Shown: one piece after another, positions 1 through 7,673 of the stretch
Layout: the number at the start of each line of letters is the position of its first letter
Position numbering within the stretch: the first letter of the stretch is position 1
From: Eutrophocola sp965661105
GTDB lineage: Bacteria; Pseudomonadota; Gammaproteobacteria; Pseudomonadales; Pseudohongiellaceae
DNA length: 16,877 nucleotides
Direction: 5' to 3'
Assembly: GCA_965661105.1 (NCBI GenBank)
Contig: CBFICR010000060.1
Coordinates: forward strand, 1 to 16,877
Program-made: the position numbers and the translations under genes
The notes under the pieces: model-generated
Told to the model about the DNA's origin: nothing
What the model saw: only the letters and a program-made list of their open reading frames with translations
Database searches by the model: none

Positions 1-73
1 GCTCTGGATGGGTAAAATCAATATATAGAATTAACTTTACAAAATAAGCATAACTAATTGTTTATTAATATTA

Positions 74-87
74 AGTCTCTAGAGACT
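74..87. repeat. 14-bp perfect palindrome near the left edge
   Basis: The sequence AGTCTCTAGAGACT is its own reverse complement. It lies about 20 bases from the larger hairpin at 106-141, in the gene-free stretch past the end of gor. It could be a protein-binding site or part of a transcript-end structure. No T-tract follows on either strand, so it is not a standard terminator. The rest of 1-243 is AT-rich and holds no gene I can support. Confidence 0.6.
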
Positions 88-105
88 CTCCTATATCGCT
101 TCTTC

Positions 106-141
106 CACTATTTCCGGTAATAAAGATTACCGGAAATAGTG
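106..141. repeat. Perfect 16-bp inverted repeat with 4-base loop
   Basis: Arms at 106-121 and 126-141 are exact reverse complements (CACTATTTCCGGTAAT on the left), separated by AAAG. It lies about 100 bases beyond the gor stop codon in the direction of gor transcription. A hairpin this perfect would form in RNA from either strand and could stabilise the 3' end of the gor message or stop transcription. Neither side has a run of T, so intrinsic termination is doubtful. A repeat-family hairpin (REP-like) is the main alternative. Confidence 0.75.
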
Positions 142-243
142 TGGCAGGTCCAGAGTACCCTTTTATCAATACGAATTTTAAATACTGACCTGTAGTAAAA
201 ACCGTTGCCAATGAATAACAGTCTCTCACGATGCTTTTGGTCA

Positions 244-1587
244 TCAGGCTCTCGGCTGGCGCATTGTGACAAATTCTTCTGCTGCTGTTGGATGTATACC
301 AATGGTACTGTCCAATTGCGCTTTTGTTACTCCACATTGCATTGCAACAGCCAGGCCCTGGATGATTTCACCGGCATCGGCACCCATCATATGCATGCCG
401 ACCACCTTGTCTGTGGCCTTATCAACAATCAGTTTCATATAGGTTCGCTCAGGATTACCGGACAATGTGTGCTTGAGGTGACGAAAATCACTTTCATAGA
501 CCTCGATGTCACCGTACTTGTCCCTTGCCTGTTCTTCGCTTAACCCTACAGTACCCACATTCGGATGACTGAATACCGCTGTCGCAATATTACTGTAATC
601 CATTGTTTTATTTGTATTTTTAAACAAATTCGACGCCAGAACCATGCCTTCAGCGATAGCGACGGGTGTCAGGGCGATTCTGCCCACAACATCCCCCAGC
701 GCATAGATTCCAGGCTCAGTGGTCTCGAATTGGTCATTTATCGCAATCGCACCGCTGGGCGCAAGAGATACCCTGGTATTTTCCAGCCCAAGGTTCTCAG
801 TGTTCGGTTTACGTCCTGTGGCATACAGTACACAATCTACAGAAATCGTATTTCCTTCTTTAAATACTACCTGTAACTCATTGTCTTTTTTAACTATTTC
901 CTGAACGTTACTGTTCATCAGCATTTTGATGTGGCGCTGGCTTTCAAGAAACAGCTTTTCAGTTAAATCCTTGTCAAAATGCTTCAGGGGAATGTCTCCC
1001 CGGTAGGATAAGGTGGTATCAGAGCCCAAACCGGCAAATATGCCGGCAAATTCAAGAGCGATATAGCCTCCGCCGACGACCAGAATGCGTTCGGGAAAAC
1101 TTGGCAGGTCGAAAATTTCGTTGGAAGTAACAGCCAGTTCGCTACCGGGAAATTCAGGAACAAATGGCCAGCCACCTGTGGCAATGAGTATTCTCTCACT
1201 GGTAACCTTTTGGTCACCAATGGCCACGGTATGTTTATCAAGTAAGCTGGCGCGTCCGTTATATAAAGTCACGCCCGAACCATCCAGTAATTTGTCGTAA
1301 ATTCCGTTCAATCGACTAATTTCTGCCGTCTTGTTATCCCTGAGAATATTCCAGTCAAATGCGGGGAGACTTCCCTGCCAACCAAAGCCTTTGCTGTCAC
1401 TGCAGTCATAGCGAAAATGGGCGGCATAGGAATACAGTTTCTTGGGGACACAACCTACATTGACACAGGTACCTCCCATGTAGCGATCTTCAGCAATTGC
1501 CACCCGTGCACCATAGCTGGCAGACATGCGGGCCGTTCTGACGCCCCCGGAACCGGCACCAATTACAAACAAGTCAAAATCAAACAT
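244..1587 (-). CDS. gor: Glutathione-disulfide reductase
   Basis: This 447-residue cytoplasmic flavoprotein reduces glutathione disulfide to glutathione with NADPH. The FAD-binding GAGSGG lies at residues 10-15 and the redox-active disulfide CVNVGC at 41-46. The NADPH Rossmann motif is near 172-177. The NADPH-specificity region has Arg196 and Lys202 where E. coli Gor has two arginines, a conservative change. The C-terminal HPTAAEE (432-438) carries the His-Glu catalytic pair. Length matches E. coli Gor (450). I chose the ATG at 1587 over the TTG one codon upstream because AAGGGG lies five bases before it. The gene is transcribed alone, divergently from the ribbon-helix-helix gene across 203 bases. 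The motif set separates it from lipoamide dehydrogenase and mercuric reductase. Confidence 0.95.
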   Translation of the reverse strand: MFDFDLFVIGAGSGGVRTARMSASYGARVAIAEDRYMGGTCVNVGCVPKKLYSYAAHFRYDCSDSKGFGWQGSLPAFDWNILRDNKTAEISRLNGIYDKLLDGSGVTLYNGRASLLDKHTVAIGDQKVTSERILIATGGWPFVPEFPGSELAVTSNEIFDLPSFPERILVVGGGYIALEFAGIFAGLGSDTTLSYRGDIPLKHFDKDLTEKLFLESQRHIKMLMNSNVQEIVKKDNELQVVFKEGNTISVDCVLYATGRKPNTENLGLENTRVSLAPSGAIAINDQFETTEPGIYALGDVVGRIALTPVAIAEGMVLASNLFKNTNKTMDYSNIATAVFSHPNVGTVGLSEEQARDKYGDIEVYESDFRHLKHTLSGNPERTYMKLIVDKATDKVVGMHMMGADAGEIIQGLAVAMQCGVTKAQLDSTIGIHPTAAEEFVTMRQPRA

Positions 1588-1641
1588 CAAAACCCCTTAT
1601 TTTATGTACATCACAGGTCACTTTGCAGCGCGTAAGGCTAA

Positions 1642-1755
1642 CCTTAATTAAGGGTAATTCCCATAGTACCGTGACTAAAAATATACCTATTTGTTTTGGA
1701 AAGGTTTAATATTAAAACGTGGCCATTTTTTATACACTTTAACCACTATTTAGTG
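1642..1755. promoter_or_regulatory. Three short palindromes in the gor / RHH divergent spacer
   Basis: The spacer between gor and the ribbon-helix-helix gene contains CCTTAATTAAGG (1642-1653, perfect), TTTAATATTAAA (1705-1716, perfect) and CACTATTTAGTG (1744-1755, five-base arms). Ribbon-helix-helix proteins bind short operators and often repress their own genes, so one or more could be an operator. That role is inferred. AT-rich palindromes also arise by chance in such spacers, and I could not assign a convincing -35/-10 pair for either gene. Confidence 0.3.
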
Positions 1756-1790
1756 AAAAATGTTAGCGAATATCAGAAAGGGATTGAACA

Positions 1791-2180
1791 ATGTCTGATT
1801 ACAAAGATGATAACCAGGAATTTTTGAAGGAAATGATGTCGGATGGTGCCAATCAGCAAACCGATTTCAGACCTTCTCCAGCGTTAATTGAAAAGTTCGT
1901 TATCCGCTTACCCAAGGGACTGCGTAAGAAAATTAAGCATTTATCTGAACAGAACCGTCGTAGCATGAATTCCGAGATCATCATGGTACTGGAGCAACAT
2001 ATACAGCAACACCTGATGGATCATACTGAGTTTGCCGAAACTGCCAGGGCCTCTGATGCCAGTGGCGATGGTGAAAAAGAAGCTTATGGTTTGGAGAAAC
2101 CCACCCAAAGTGAGTTGACGAAAAGGCTTGAAAACCTGCCTGAAGAAAAGAAACAGGCCTTGCTTGAGCTGTTAGGTTGA
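1791..2180 (+). CDS. Arc-like ribbon-helix-helix DNA-binding protein
   Basis: This 129-residue protein has an Arc-family ribbon-helix-helix domain at about residues 35-75. A short strand (KFVIRLP) that would enter the DNA major groove is followed by a basic helix (GLRKKIKHLSEQ) and a second helix beginning at RRSMNSEI. Such proteins bind DNA as dimers of intertwined strands. The N-terminal 30 residues are polar. The tail from about 76 is acidic and ends in a predicted helix (ELTKRLENLPEEKKQALLELL), which suggests an oligomerisation or partner-binding segment. The ATG at 1791 is preceded by AAAGGGA. No toxin-like gene lies beside it, so an antitoxin role is not supported. The target is unknown; autoregulation through the upstream palindromes is possible. 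It may be cotranscribed with alkB, 185 bases downstream. Confidence 0.82.
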   Translation: MSDYKDDNQEFLKEMMSDGANQQTDFRPSPALIEKFVIRLPKGLRKKIKHLSEQNRRSMNSEIIMVLEQHIQQHLMDHTEFAETARASDASGDGEKEAYGLEKPTQSELTKRLENLPEEKKQALLELLG

Positions 2181-2216
2181 TTCTCCTATACCAGGAATAT
2201 TAGCGGCAACCTGTCT

Positions 2217-2276
2217 GAAAAATTTGGCACAGGCGGCCTGATATCACTATGACAGATTTTTCCTAAAGCTTTTTTA
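2217..2276 (+). terminator. Possible stem-loop terminator after the RHH gene
   Basis: An imperfect 13-base stem pairs 2217-2229 (starting GAAAAAT) with 2250-2262 (ending ATTTTTC). The loop contains the small palindrome CAGGCGGCCTG. A run of six T lies at about 2271-2276, eight bases beyond the stem, further away than usual. It may end or attenuate the ribbon-helix-helix transcript before alkB. The T-tract spacing makes this uncertain. Confidence 0.35.
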
Positions 2277-2365
2277 TCTGGCCAATTCTTTGCAGGGAAC
2301 ATCGCTGCCAGCTTCCCGGGACGGCCATTAAGTCATTACTCACAGTTTATTGGCAACCACTTCTT

Positions 2366-2998
2366 ATGCGCAGCCTGCAACTTTCTCTTGAATCCGGGAA
2401 TTCACCTGAGGTGATGGAAAAGCTGTCTTTTCCGGATGCTGAAATTTTCATCATGCCGAAATTTCTGTCCGTCACTAGCGCTGACCAGCATTTCGACTCA
2501 CTGCTTACACAAACACCCTGGCAACAGGATACTCTGAATTTTGGCGGAAAAGTCGTCCCTATCCCGCGTCTGCAAGCCTGGTATGGCGATAAAGACAGTC
2601 ATTATGGCTACTCTGGCCTGGCACTGCGCCCCCTGCCCTGGACCCCCTTGCTGCAAGAATTGAAAGGCAGTGTAGAACAATGCAGCAATGCCGAATTTAA
2701 CTCTGTTCTGCTGAATTATTACCGCCATGGCCAGGATAGCGTGGCATGGCACAGCGACGATGAAAAAGAGCTTGGCAACGAGCCCGTAATAGCATCCCTT
2801 AGCCTGGGAGTAACGCGGCGCTTTGAGTTTAAACACCGATTTCGTAAAGGCATTAAATCATGCTGTGAACTTTCACATGGTAGCCTGATCGTGATGGGAA
2901 AAGGGGTACAGCAAAACTGGCGGCATCAGGTGCCCAAGCAGCCCGAAATTGAAAGTGGCCGTATTAATCTTACCTTTCGCAAAATTATTGCACCCTGA
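2366..2998 (+). CDS. alkB: AlkB-family 2-oxoglutarate/Fe(II) dioxygenase
   Basis: This 210-residue protein is a DNA (possibly RNA) dealkylase that oxidises methyl groups from lesions such as 1-methyladenine and 3-methylcytosine, using Fe(II), oxygen and 2-oxoglutarate. The iron ligands are His129 and Asp131 (WHSDDE) and His187 (NWRHQVP). Arg199 and Arg205 (GRINLTFRK) match the arginines that bind 2-oxoglutarate. PRLQAWYGD (68-76) matches the nucleotide-recognition region of the family. HSDDE resembles ALKBH2/3-type proteins more than E. coli AlkB (HQDKDE), so substrate range may differ. The ATG at 2366 has a poor ribosome-binding site. Met17 (2414) is a reasonable alternative start and Met30 would cut close to the core fold. 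No ada or alkA gene is adjacent. Confidence 0.92.
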   Translation: MRSLQLSLESGNSPEVMEKLSFPDAEIFIMPKFLSVTSADQHFDSLLTQTPWQQDTLNFGGKVVPIPRLQAWYGDKDSHYGYSGLALRPLPWTPLLQELKGSVEQCSNAEFNSVLLNYYRHGQDSVAWHSDDEKELGNEPVIASLSLGVTRRFEFKHRFRKGIKSCCELSHGSLIVMGKGVQQNWRHQVPKQPEIESGRINLTFRKIIAP

Positions 2999-3193
2999 TA
3001 GTGGGTAAGTGAGAGTAAATGCCATTCACACAGGTCATCATTTTTTTGATAAGATTTCCATTTGCGAGCAGGCCTGACTATTGCCACTCATTTCGGATCA
3101 GGAAACTCAATCTAAACCCTTAACTCCTTGCTATCTCACCCCTGAGTATTCTTAACCTCTAACTATTTTTAACCACTAAATAGGGAAAACACA

Positions 3194-4870
3194 GTGAAAC
3201 GCTTCCTACTCCTGCTCTCATTATTCATCTTTCCAGCCTCTTTCGCTTTTGCCGAATATCAACGCGCCACTCAGGGCATGGTGTCATCACGATCGGATAT
3301 TGCCTCTGAAGTCGGTAAAGAAATACTGGAACTGGGGGGCAATGCCATAGACGCTGCAGTCGCAACCGGATTTGCCCTTTCTGTCACCTACCCCTCTGCC
3401 GGCAACCTCGGTGGAGGCGGATTTATGGTGGTCTCACTGGCAAATGGTGAAGTGCTGACTCTGGACTACCGAGAAAAAGCGCCTGCTGCCGCCCATCGGG
3501 ATATGTTTCTGGATGACAAGGGCGATGTGGACAGGGAGCTTGCACTAAACAGTCATCAGTCGGCAGGAGTTCCAGGATCTGTGGCGGGATTACTTGAAGC
3601 CCTGGATAAGTATGGCACCCTGAGCCGTGAAGAGGTGCTGGCCCCTGCCATTCGACTTGCCGAAGAAGGATTTATTCTCAACCAGGAAATTGCCGGGCAA
3701 TTCAGGGGACATTTCAACAGCTTTAGAAACTACCCCGCTTCACTGGCAAAATTTTCAGCCAACGGATCACCGCTGAACGCCGGGGCGCTCTGGCGCCAAC
3801 CTGACCTGGCTACTACCTTGATGGCCATTTCAGATAAGGGCCGTGACGGTTTTTACAAAGGCCCTGTAGCCGATTTAATTGTGGCAGATATGCAGGCTAA
3901 TAATGGCTTGATCAGCCACGAAGATCTGGTTAATTATCGACCCGTCTGGCGTGACCCTGTTCATGGTAGTTACCGGGGCTATGATGTCTGGTCAATGCCG
4001 GCTCCTTCTTCAGGAGGTGTCCTGCTGGTACAGATGCTCAATATGCTTGAGCCTTATAATATTGCCGAATTGGGCTGGGGCAGTACGGAAACTGTCCATC
4101 TCATGATTGAAGCCCAGCGCAGAGCCTATGCGGATCGAGCAGAGCATCTTGGCGACCCGGACTACGTAGAGGTTCCTTCTTCCATGCTGACCTCCAAGGA
4201 TTATGCCCGCCAGCGCTTTGCCAATTTTGATCCTCAAGTTGCCGGAGACAGTGCAAACATCACGGCCGGAAGCTGGGGGGAAGAAAGCCCGCAAACGACT
4301 CATTATTCTGTAGCCGATGACGAAGGTAATGCCGTATCAGTAACAACAACTCTTAACCGGTCTTATGGCAATCACATAGTCGTACCCGGCGCAGGATTTT
4401 TGTTAAACAATGAAATGGATGATTTCTCCAGCAAGCCCAATTCACCAAATTCCTATGGTCTGATTGGCCGTACTGCCAATGAAATTCAGCCGGGTAAACG
4501 TATGCTCAGCTCCATGTCGCCCACCATCATTACCCGCAATGGCAAACCTGTGCTACTGACAGGTTCCCCTGGCGGATCAACTATTATCAATACTGTGTTA
4601 CAGGTAGTAATGAATGTCATTGACCACCACATGTCACTGGAAGATGCCGTTACCAGTCCGCGCTTTCATCATCAGTGGATGCCCGACGTTGTGCGCTATG
4701 AAATCGGTGCCATCAGTGACGAAGTCGCTGGCGAACTTGAAGCCATGGGACATCAGGGATTAAATGGATCGCGTCGCACCATCGGAGAAGCCAACTCGGT
4801 AATGTTTGAAAATGGTTTTATTGATGGTGTATCAGACCCAAGAATTGTTGGCGGTGTGGCCGGTTACTGA
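3194..4870 (+). CDS. ggt: Gamma-glutamyltransferase (glutathione hydrolase), periplasmic
   Basis: The enzyme cleaves the gamma-glutamyl bond of glutathione and related compounds, or moves the glutamyl group to an acceptor. Residues 1-20 form a Sec signal peptide (cleavage after AFA), so it acts in the periplasm. The proenzyme should self-cleave between Gln367 and Thr368 (TTHYSV), giving subunits of about 347 and 191 residues, with Thr368 as N-terminal nucleophile. Substrate-binding residues are present: Arg93 (DYREKAP), Asn388, Asp410 (NNEMDD), the Ser439-Ser440 pair (LSSMSPT) and Gly460-Gly461 (TGSPGGS). A lid loop with Tyr421 is kept, as in E. coli and unlike the lidless Bacillus enzymes. 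The start is GTG, preceded by TAGGGA. The flavoprotein gene follows after 46 bases, so the two may share a transcript. Confidence 0.95.
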   Translation: MKRFLLLLSLFIFPASFAFAEYQRATQGMVSSRSDIASEVGKEILELGGNAIDAAVATGFALSVTYPSAGNLGGGGFMVVSLANGEVLTLDYREKAPAAAHRDMFLDDKGDVDRELALNSHQSAGVPGSVAGLLEALDKYGTLSREEVLAPAIRLAEEGFILNQEIAGQFRGHFNSFRNYPASLAKFSANGSPLNAGALWRQPDLATTLMAISDKGRDGFYKGPVADLIVADMQANNGLISHEDLVNYRPVWRDPVHGSYRGYDVWSMPAPSSGGVLLVQMLNMLEPYNIAELGWGSTETVHLMIEAQRRAYADRAEHLGDPDYVEVPSSMLTSKDYARQRFANFDPQVAGDSANITAGSWGEESPQTTHYSVADDEGNAVSVTTTLNRSYGNHIVVPGAGFLLNNEMDDFSSKPNSPNSYGLIGRTANEIQPGKRMLSSMSPTIITRNGKPVLLTGSPGGSTIINTVLQVVMNVIDHHMSLEDAVTSPRFHHQWMPDVVRYEIGAISDEVAGELEAMGHQGLNGSRRTIGEANSVMFENGFIDGVSDPRIVGGVAGY

Positions 4871-4916
4871 GTGTTGAGCTCGACCATTTATACCTTCCTT
4901 TACTGGTCCTGACTAA

Positions 4917-6044
4917 ATGCCAGAGCTGGATCATCAGGATATATGTATCGTTGGTGCCGGTGTTGTGGGCCTGGCTATCGCCCAAAAAATCTCAACTCAT
5001 CCAGTCCTGCACAAACAATCTGTAGTACTGCTTGAAAAAAACAGGCAGTTTGGCCAGGAAACCAGCAGTCGTAACAGTGAGGTGATTCATGCTGGTATAT
5101 ATTATCGCACCGGATCACTGAAAGCCCTGTTGTGTGTAGAGGGACGTCAGCAACTTTATCACTATTGCAATGCCAATAATGTGCCATTTCTTAATACCGG
5201 GAAATTAATAATTGGCAGGCAAAATCAGGAAGCTGCACTGAACTCACTCTATGAACAAGCCATAGCGAATGGTGTTAATGATCTGCAGCCGTTAACAAAG
5301 GCAGCAATTAATGCCCTGGAACCTGAAATCAATGCCTGTATTGGCCTGCTTTCTCCTTCAAGCGGAATTATAGACAGCCATGCTTATATGCAATCGCTGT
5401 TACATCATGCTGAAAATGCCGGCGTTTTATTTGCTCCGCTAACACAGCTGATGTGCGTTGAACGATGCGCTAAAGGTTTTCTGTTGACCTGCAAGAGCCA
5501 GGATATGAATTATCGTTTTACCTGCAGCCAACTGGTCAACGCTGCCGGTCTGTCTGCTCAAGCGCTTGCCCAGGGTATTGTGGATTTTCCCGCACAGAGA
5601 ATACCGCAACAGGAACTGGTTAAGGGCTCATATTTTTCTTTACAGGGAAAGGCTCCCTTCACGCACCTTATCTACCCTCTTCCCGAGCCAAACCTTCGCG
5701 GTCTTGGCGTTCATGTCACACTGGATATGTCCGGGCAGGTAAAGTTTGGACCGGATACCGAAGCTGTCTCCGCTCTCGACTATTCTGTTGATCCAAAAAA
5801 GGCACCCTTTTTCAGGAAAGCTATCGCGCATTACTATCCGGGCGTTGGCAATAAAAACCTGCTGCCGGCATACACAGGCATCAGACCAAAACTGAAAACT
5901 GAAAACGGTGTTGCAGACTTTGTTATTCAGGATGGATCAAGTTTTGGTTACGAAGGGCTTGTACAATTATTTGGTATTGAGTCGCCAGGATTGACAGCAA
6001 GCCTTGCGATTGCCGATAAAGTGACTGACCTGCTTTGTCATTAA
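4917..6044 (+). CDS. FAD-dependent oxidoreductase, L-2-hydroxyglutarate oxidase-like
   Basis: This is a 375-residue member of the D-amino-acid oxidase (DAO) fold family. The N-terminal dinucleotide motif GAGVVG (13-18) and Glu40 after the second strand bind FAD. NSEVIHAGIYY (53-63), GLGVHVTLDMSGQVKFGPD (262-280), YTGIRPKL (319-326) and GIESPGLTASLAIA (353-366) match the L2HGDH/LhgO group, which oxidises L-2-hydroxyglutarate to 2-oxoglutarate. Relatives with this signature include uncharacterised bacterial oxidases, so the substrate is an inference and I give no symbol. No signal peptide is present; the cytoplasm or the inner face of the membrane is likely. No clear Shine-Dalgarno precedes the ATG at 4917, but its distance to the FAD motif fits. 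It follows ggt and converges with pilZ. Confidence 0.82.
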   Translation: MPELDHQDICIVGAGVVGLAIAQKISTHPVLHKQSVVLLEKNRQFGQETSSRNSEVIHAGIYYRTGSLKALLCVEGRQQLYHYCNANNVPFLNTGKLIIGRQNQEAALNSLYEQAIANGVNDLQPLTKAAINALEPEINACIGLLSPSSGIIDSHAYMQSLLHHAENAGVLFAPLTQLMCVERCAKGFLLTCKSQDMNYRFTCSQLVNAAGLSAQALAQGIVDFPAQRIPQQELVKGSYFSLQGKAPFTHLIYPLPEPNLRGLGVHVTLDMSGQVKFGPDTEAVSALDYSVDPKKAPFFRKAIAHYYPGVGNKNLLPAYTGIRPKLKTENGVADFVIQDGSSFGYEGLVQLFGIESPGLTASLAIADKVTDLLCH

Positions 6045-6146
6045 TACTGCCTATTCTGTCTGATATCATATTAGTTGAAACTGTTTTGTCACTTTTTCCC
6101 GCCTGTAAATAACTGCATAACTGGCTCGTTTCATTTCCAGAAACGC

Positions 6147-6569
6147 TCACATCACAAAATGAAAACGGTTTTCAGTTAATTTATCCGTATCATTTTTTGT
6201 TTCAGGTAAATAGCGTTCTATCTGTGCTCGAGCCCTGTTTTCCGGGTCAATAAATCGCACCCCAATACCTGGGCGTTTGTTTTCCTGGGATTGAAGTGGC
6301 GTTATCCATACTACTGCAGCGCATAACGGAATTTTTCTATTTTCCTCAATAAGCGATAGCAGGACAAACACCTGGTCCCCCAATGCATAGGGATTAACGG
6401 TTGGAATAAAGACGCCGCCATTTCTGATATAGCTCAGGTAAATCGACTGTAAAGTGTCGGCACTGGGTATTGAGAGAAAAAAAAGACTGGAGTGTTGTTT
6501 AACGGATTGCAATGCCCGATGATGGTTCTGGTTCTGATGCTGGTCTTTTTCGGGACAACTATTATTCAT
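6147..6569 (-). CDS. pilZ: Type IV pilus protein PilZ
   Basis: This is a 140-residue PilZ-domain protein of the original PilZ type, needed for type IV pilus assembly in Pseudomonas and Xanthomonas, where it works with the PilB ATPase and FimX. The segment YIRNGGVFIPT, then LGDQVFVLLSL, VVWITP and GIGVRFID, follows P. aeruginosa PilZ closely. The c-di-GMP signature (RxxxR plus D/NxSxxG) is missing, as in other true PilZ proteins, so it probably does not bind c-di-GMP itself. The N-terminal tail is about 15 residues longer than in Pseudomonas and rich in His, Gln and Asn. I chose the ATG at 6569 over the GTG at 6578 because GGGAGAG is well placed only for the ATG. It lies 99 bases after holB, the usual neighbour. 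Confidence 0.9.
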   Translation of the reverse strand: MNNSCPEKDQHQNQNHHRALQSVKQHSSLFFLSIPSADTLQSIYLSYIRNGGVFIPTVNPYALGDQVFVLLSLIEENRKIPLCAAVVWITPLQSQENKRPGIGVRFIDPENRARAQIERYLPETKNDTDKLTENRFHFVM

Positions 6570-6668
6570 CGCAAACACTCTCCCTGTGTTTTTTATCGCT
6601 ATATTATTATTGTGTCGGTGTTTAAACCACGGCTTCTCTTTTATCTCAGATTTAGCTCAAAAAAAGAA

Positions 6669-7673
6669 TTACCTGATCGTAGCGGACCAGCTAAAAAACA
6701 AGCCTTCAAGTACCAGCAGCCTGTTCGGATTTGAGGTGCTGGCAATGGCGCGGCGAGCTTTTAGTAATTCCTGATAAAAACCATGAAGCGCTTTCAGTCT
6801 AGTACGATCCTGAAAAAAAGCTGATAAATTTTTCAGATCATGATCATGCAGGGTCTGATCTGCATTAATGTCGAACACCTGGTTTCTTGCAAGAATATCG
6901 GAAGAACAAAGCATCATGGCTTCAATATTATCTTCCAGAGTGAATTGTTCGCACTGTCCTGCTGCATCAGATATATCCATTTCACCCAGCAGCAGTTTTT
7001 CCAGCACGCTATGCAGAACCGTCCTGTCATGAAGTGCATCTTCATCAGCATAATGAAGTGCTCGCAGAGGTACATTGCTGGCCATACGTAAAAGCTCAGT
7101 GGCCGAGGCGCGAACATTTTTTGACTCCAGCCAGGGGATGACAAGGTCTGGCGCAGGACGATTAAATTTCATTAAATGACAACGGCTACGAATAGTCGCC
7201 ATTAACAATGCAGGCTGGTGGGAAACAAGAATTAACAGGGTGTGATTTGAAGGCTCTTCAAGCACTTTGAGCAGCGCATTGGCACTATTGATATTAAGTG
7301 CTTCAGCCGGCGCAATGATGATAATTTTAAAGCCACCCCGTTGTGAGGTCTGTGAAATAAAATGAATACAGTCTCGTACCTGCTGTATTTTTATCTCACT
7401 GGAGTCTTCAGGTTGAATCAGTTTCAGATCAGGGTGTGTGCCCGAAGCCAGTAACTGACATTCACGGCATTCTCCGCAAGGCTGATTATTCTGCGGACTT
7501 TTACACAGCAAATAATGGGAAAAATGTTTCGCAAGAACAAGCTTGCCCAGCCCCTGCTGACCACCAAACAAATAGGCATGAGCAAGCTTTTGGCTTGCTT
7601 TAAGTTCAAGCAGACGCTCGTAATCGGGCTGCAACCATGGCAGCAGTTCTGTGGCATGCTCTGCATAACTCAT
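6669..7673 (-). CDS. holB: DNA polymerase III delta' subunit
   Basis: This 334-residue clamp-loader subunit is part of the complex with DnaX and delta that opens the beta sliding clamp and loads it on DNA. A P-loop-like GGQQGLGK (37-44) and the zinc-binding cysteines Cys57, Cys66, Cys69 and Cys72 lie in the AAA+ domain. The SRC motif (163-165) is also present. Length matches E. coli HolB (334). The start ATG overlaps the tmk stop codon in the form ATGA, which is typical of translational coupling. The tmk-holB-pilZ order is standard for non-enteric gammaproteobacteria. It should be transcribed with the genes upstream. Confidence 0.94.
   Translation of the reverse strand: MSYAEHATELLPWLQPDYERLLELKASQKLAHAYLFGGQQGLGKLVLAKHFSHYLLCKSPQNNQPCGECRECQLLASGTHPDLKLIQPEDSSEIKIQQVRDCIHFISQTSQRGGFKIIIIAPAEALNINSANALLKVLEEPSNHTLLILVSHQPALLMATIRSRCHLMKFNRPAPDLVIPWLESKNVRASATELLRMASNVPLRALHYADEDALHDRTVLHSVLEKLLLGEMDISDAAGQCEQFTLEDNIEAMMLCSSDILARNQVFDINADQTLHDHDLKNLSAFFQDRTRLKALHGFYQELLKARRAIASTSNPNRLLVLEGLFFSWSATIR

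Noticed and set aside
71..543. Small open frames at the left edge on both strands
   Set aside because: They overlap gor or the perfect hairpin, have no recognisable motif, and lack ribosome-binding sites.
1791..2998. RHH protein plus next gene as a toxin-antitoxin pair
   Set aside because: The next gene is an AlkB dioxygenase 185 bases away, and no toxin-like small gene lies on either side.
3166..3180. TTTAACCACTA shared upstream of the RHH gene (about 1738-1748) and of ggt
   Set aside because: An 11-base match is expected by chance many times in a window of this length, and the two sites sit at different distances from their genes.
6127..6145. CGTTTC / GAAACG hairpin after pilZ as a terminator
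   Set aside because: Only six pairs and no T-tract on either strand.
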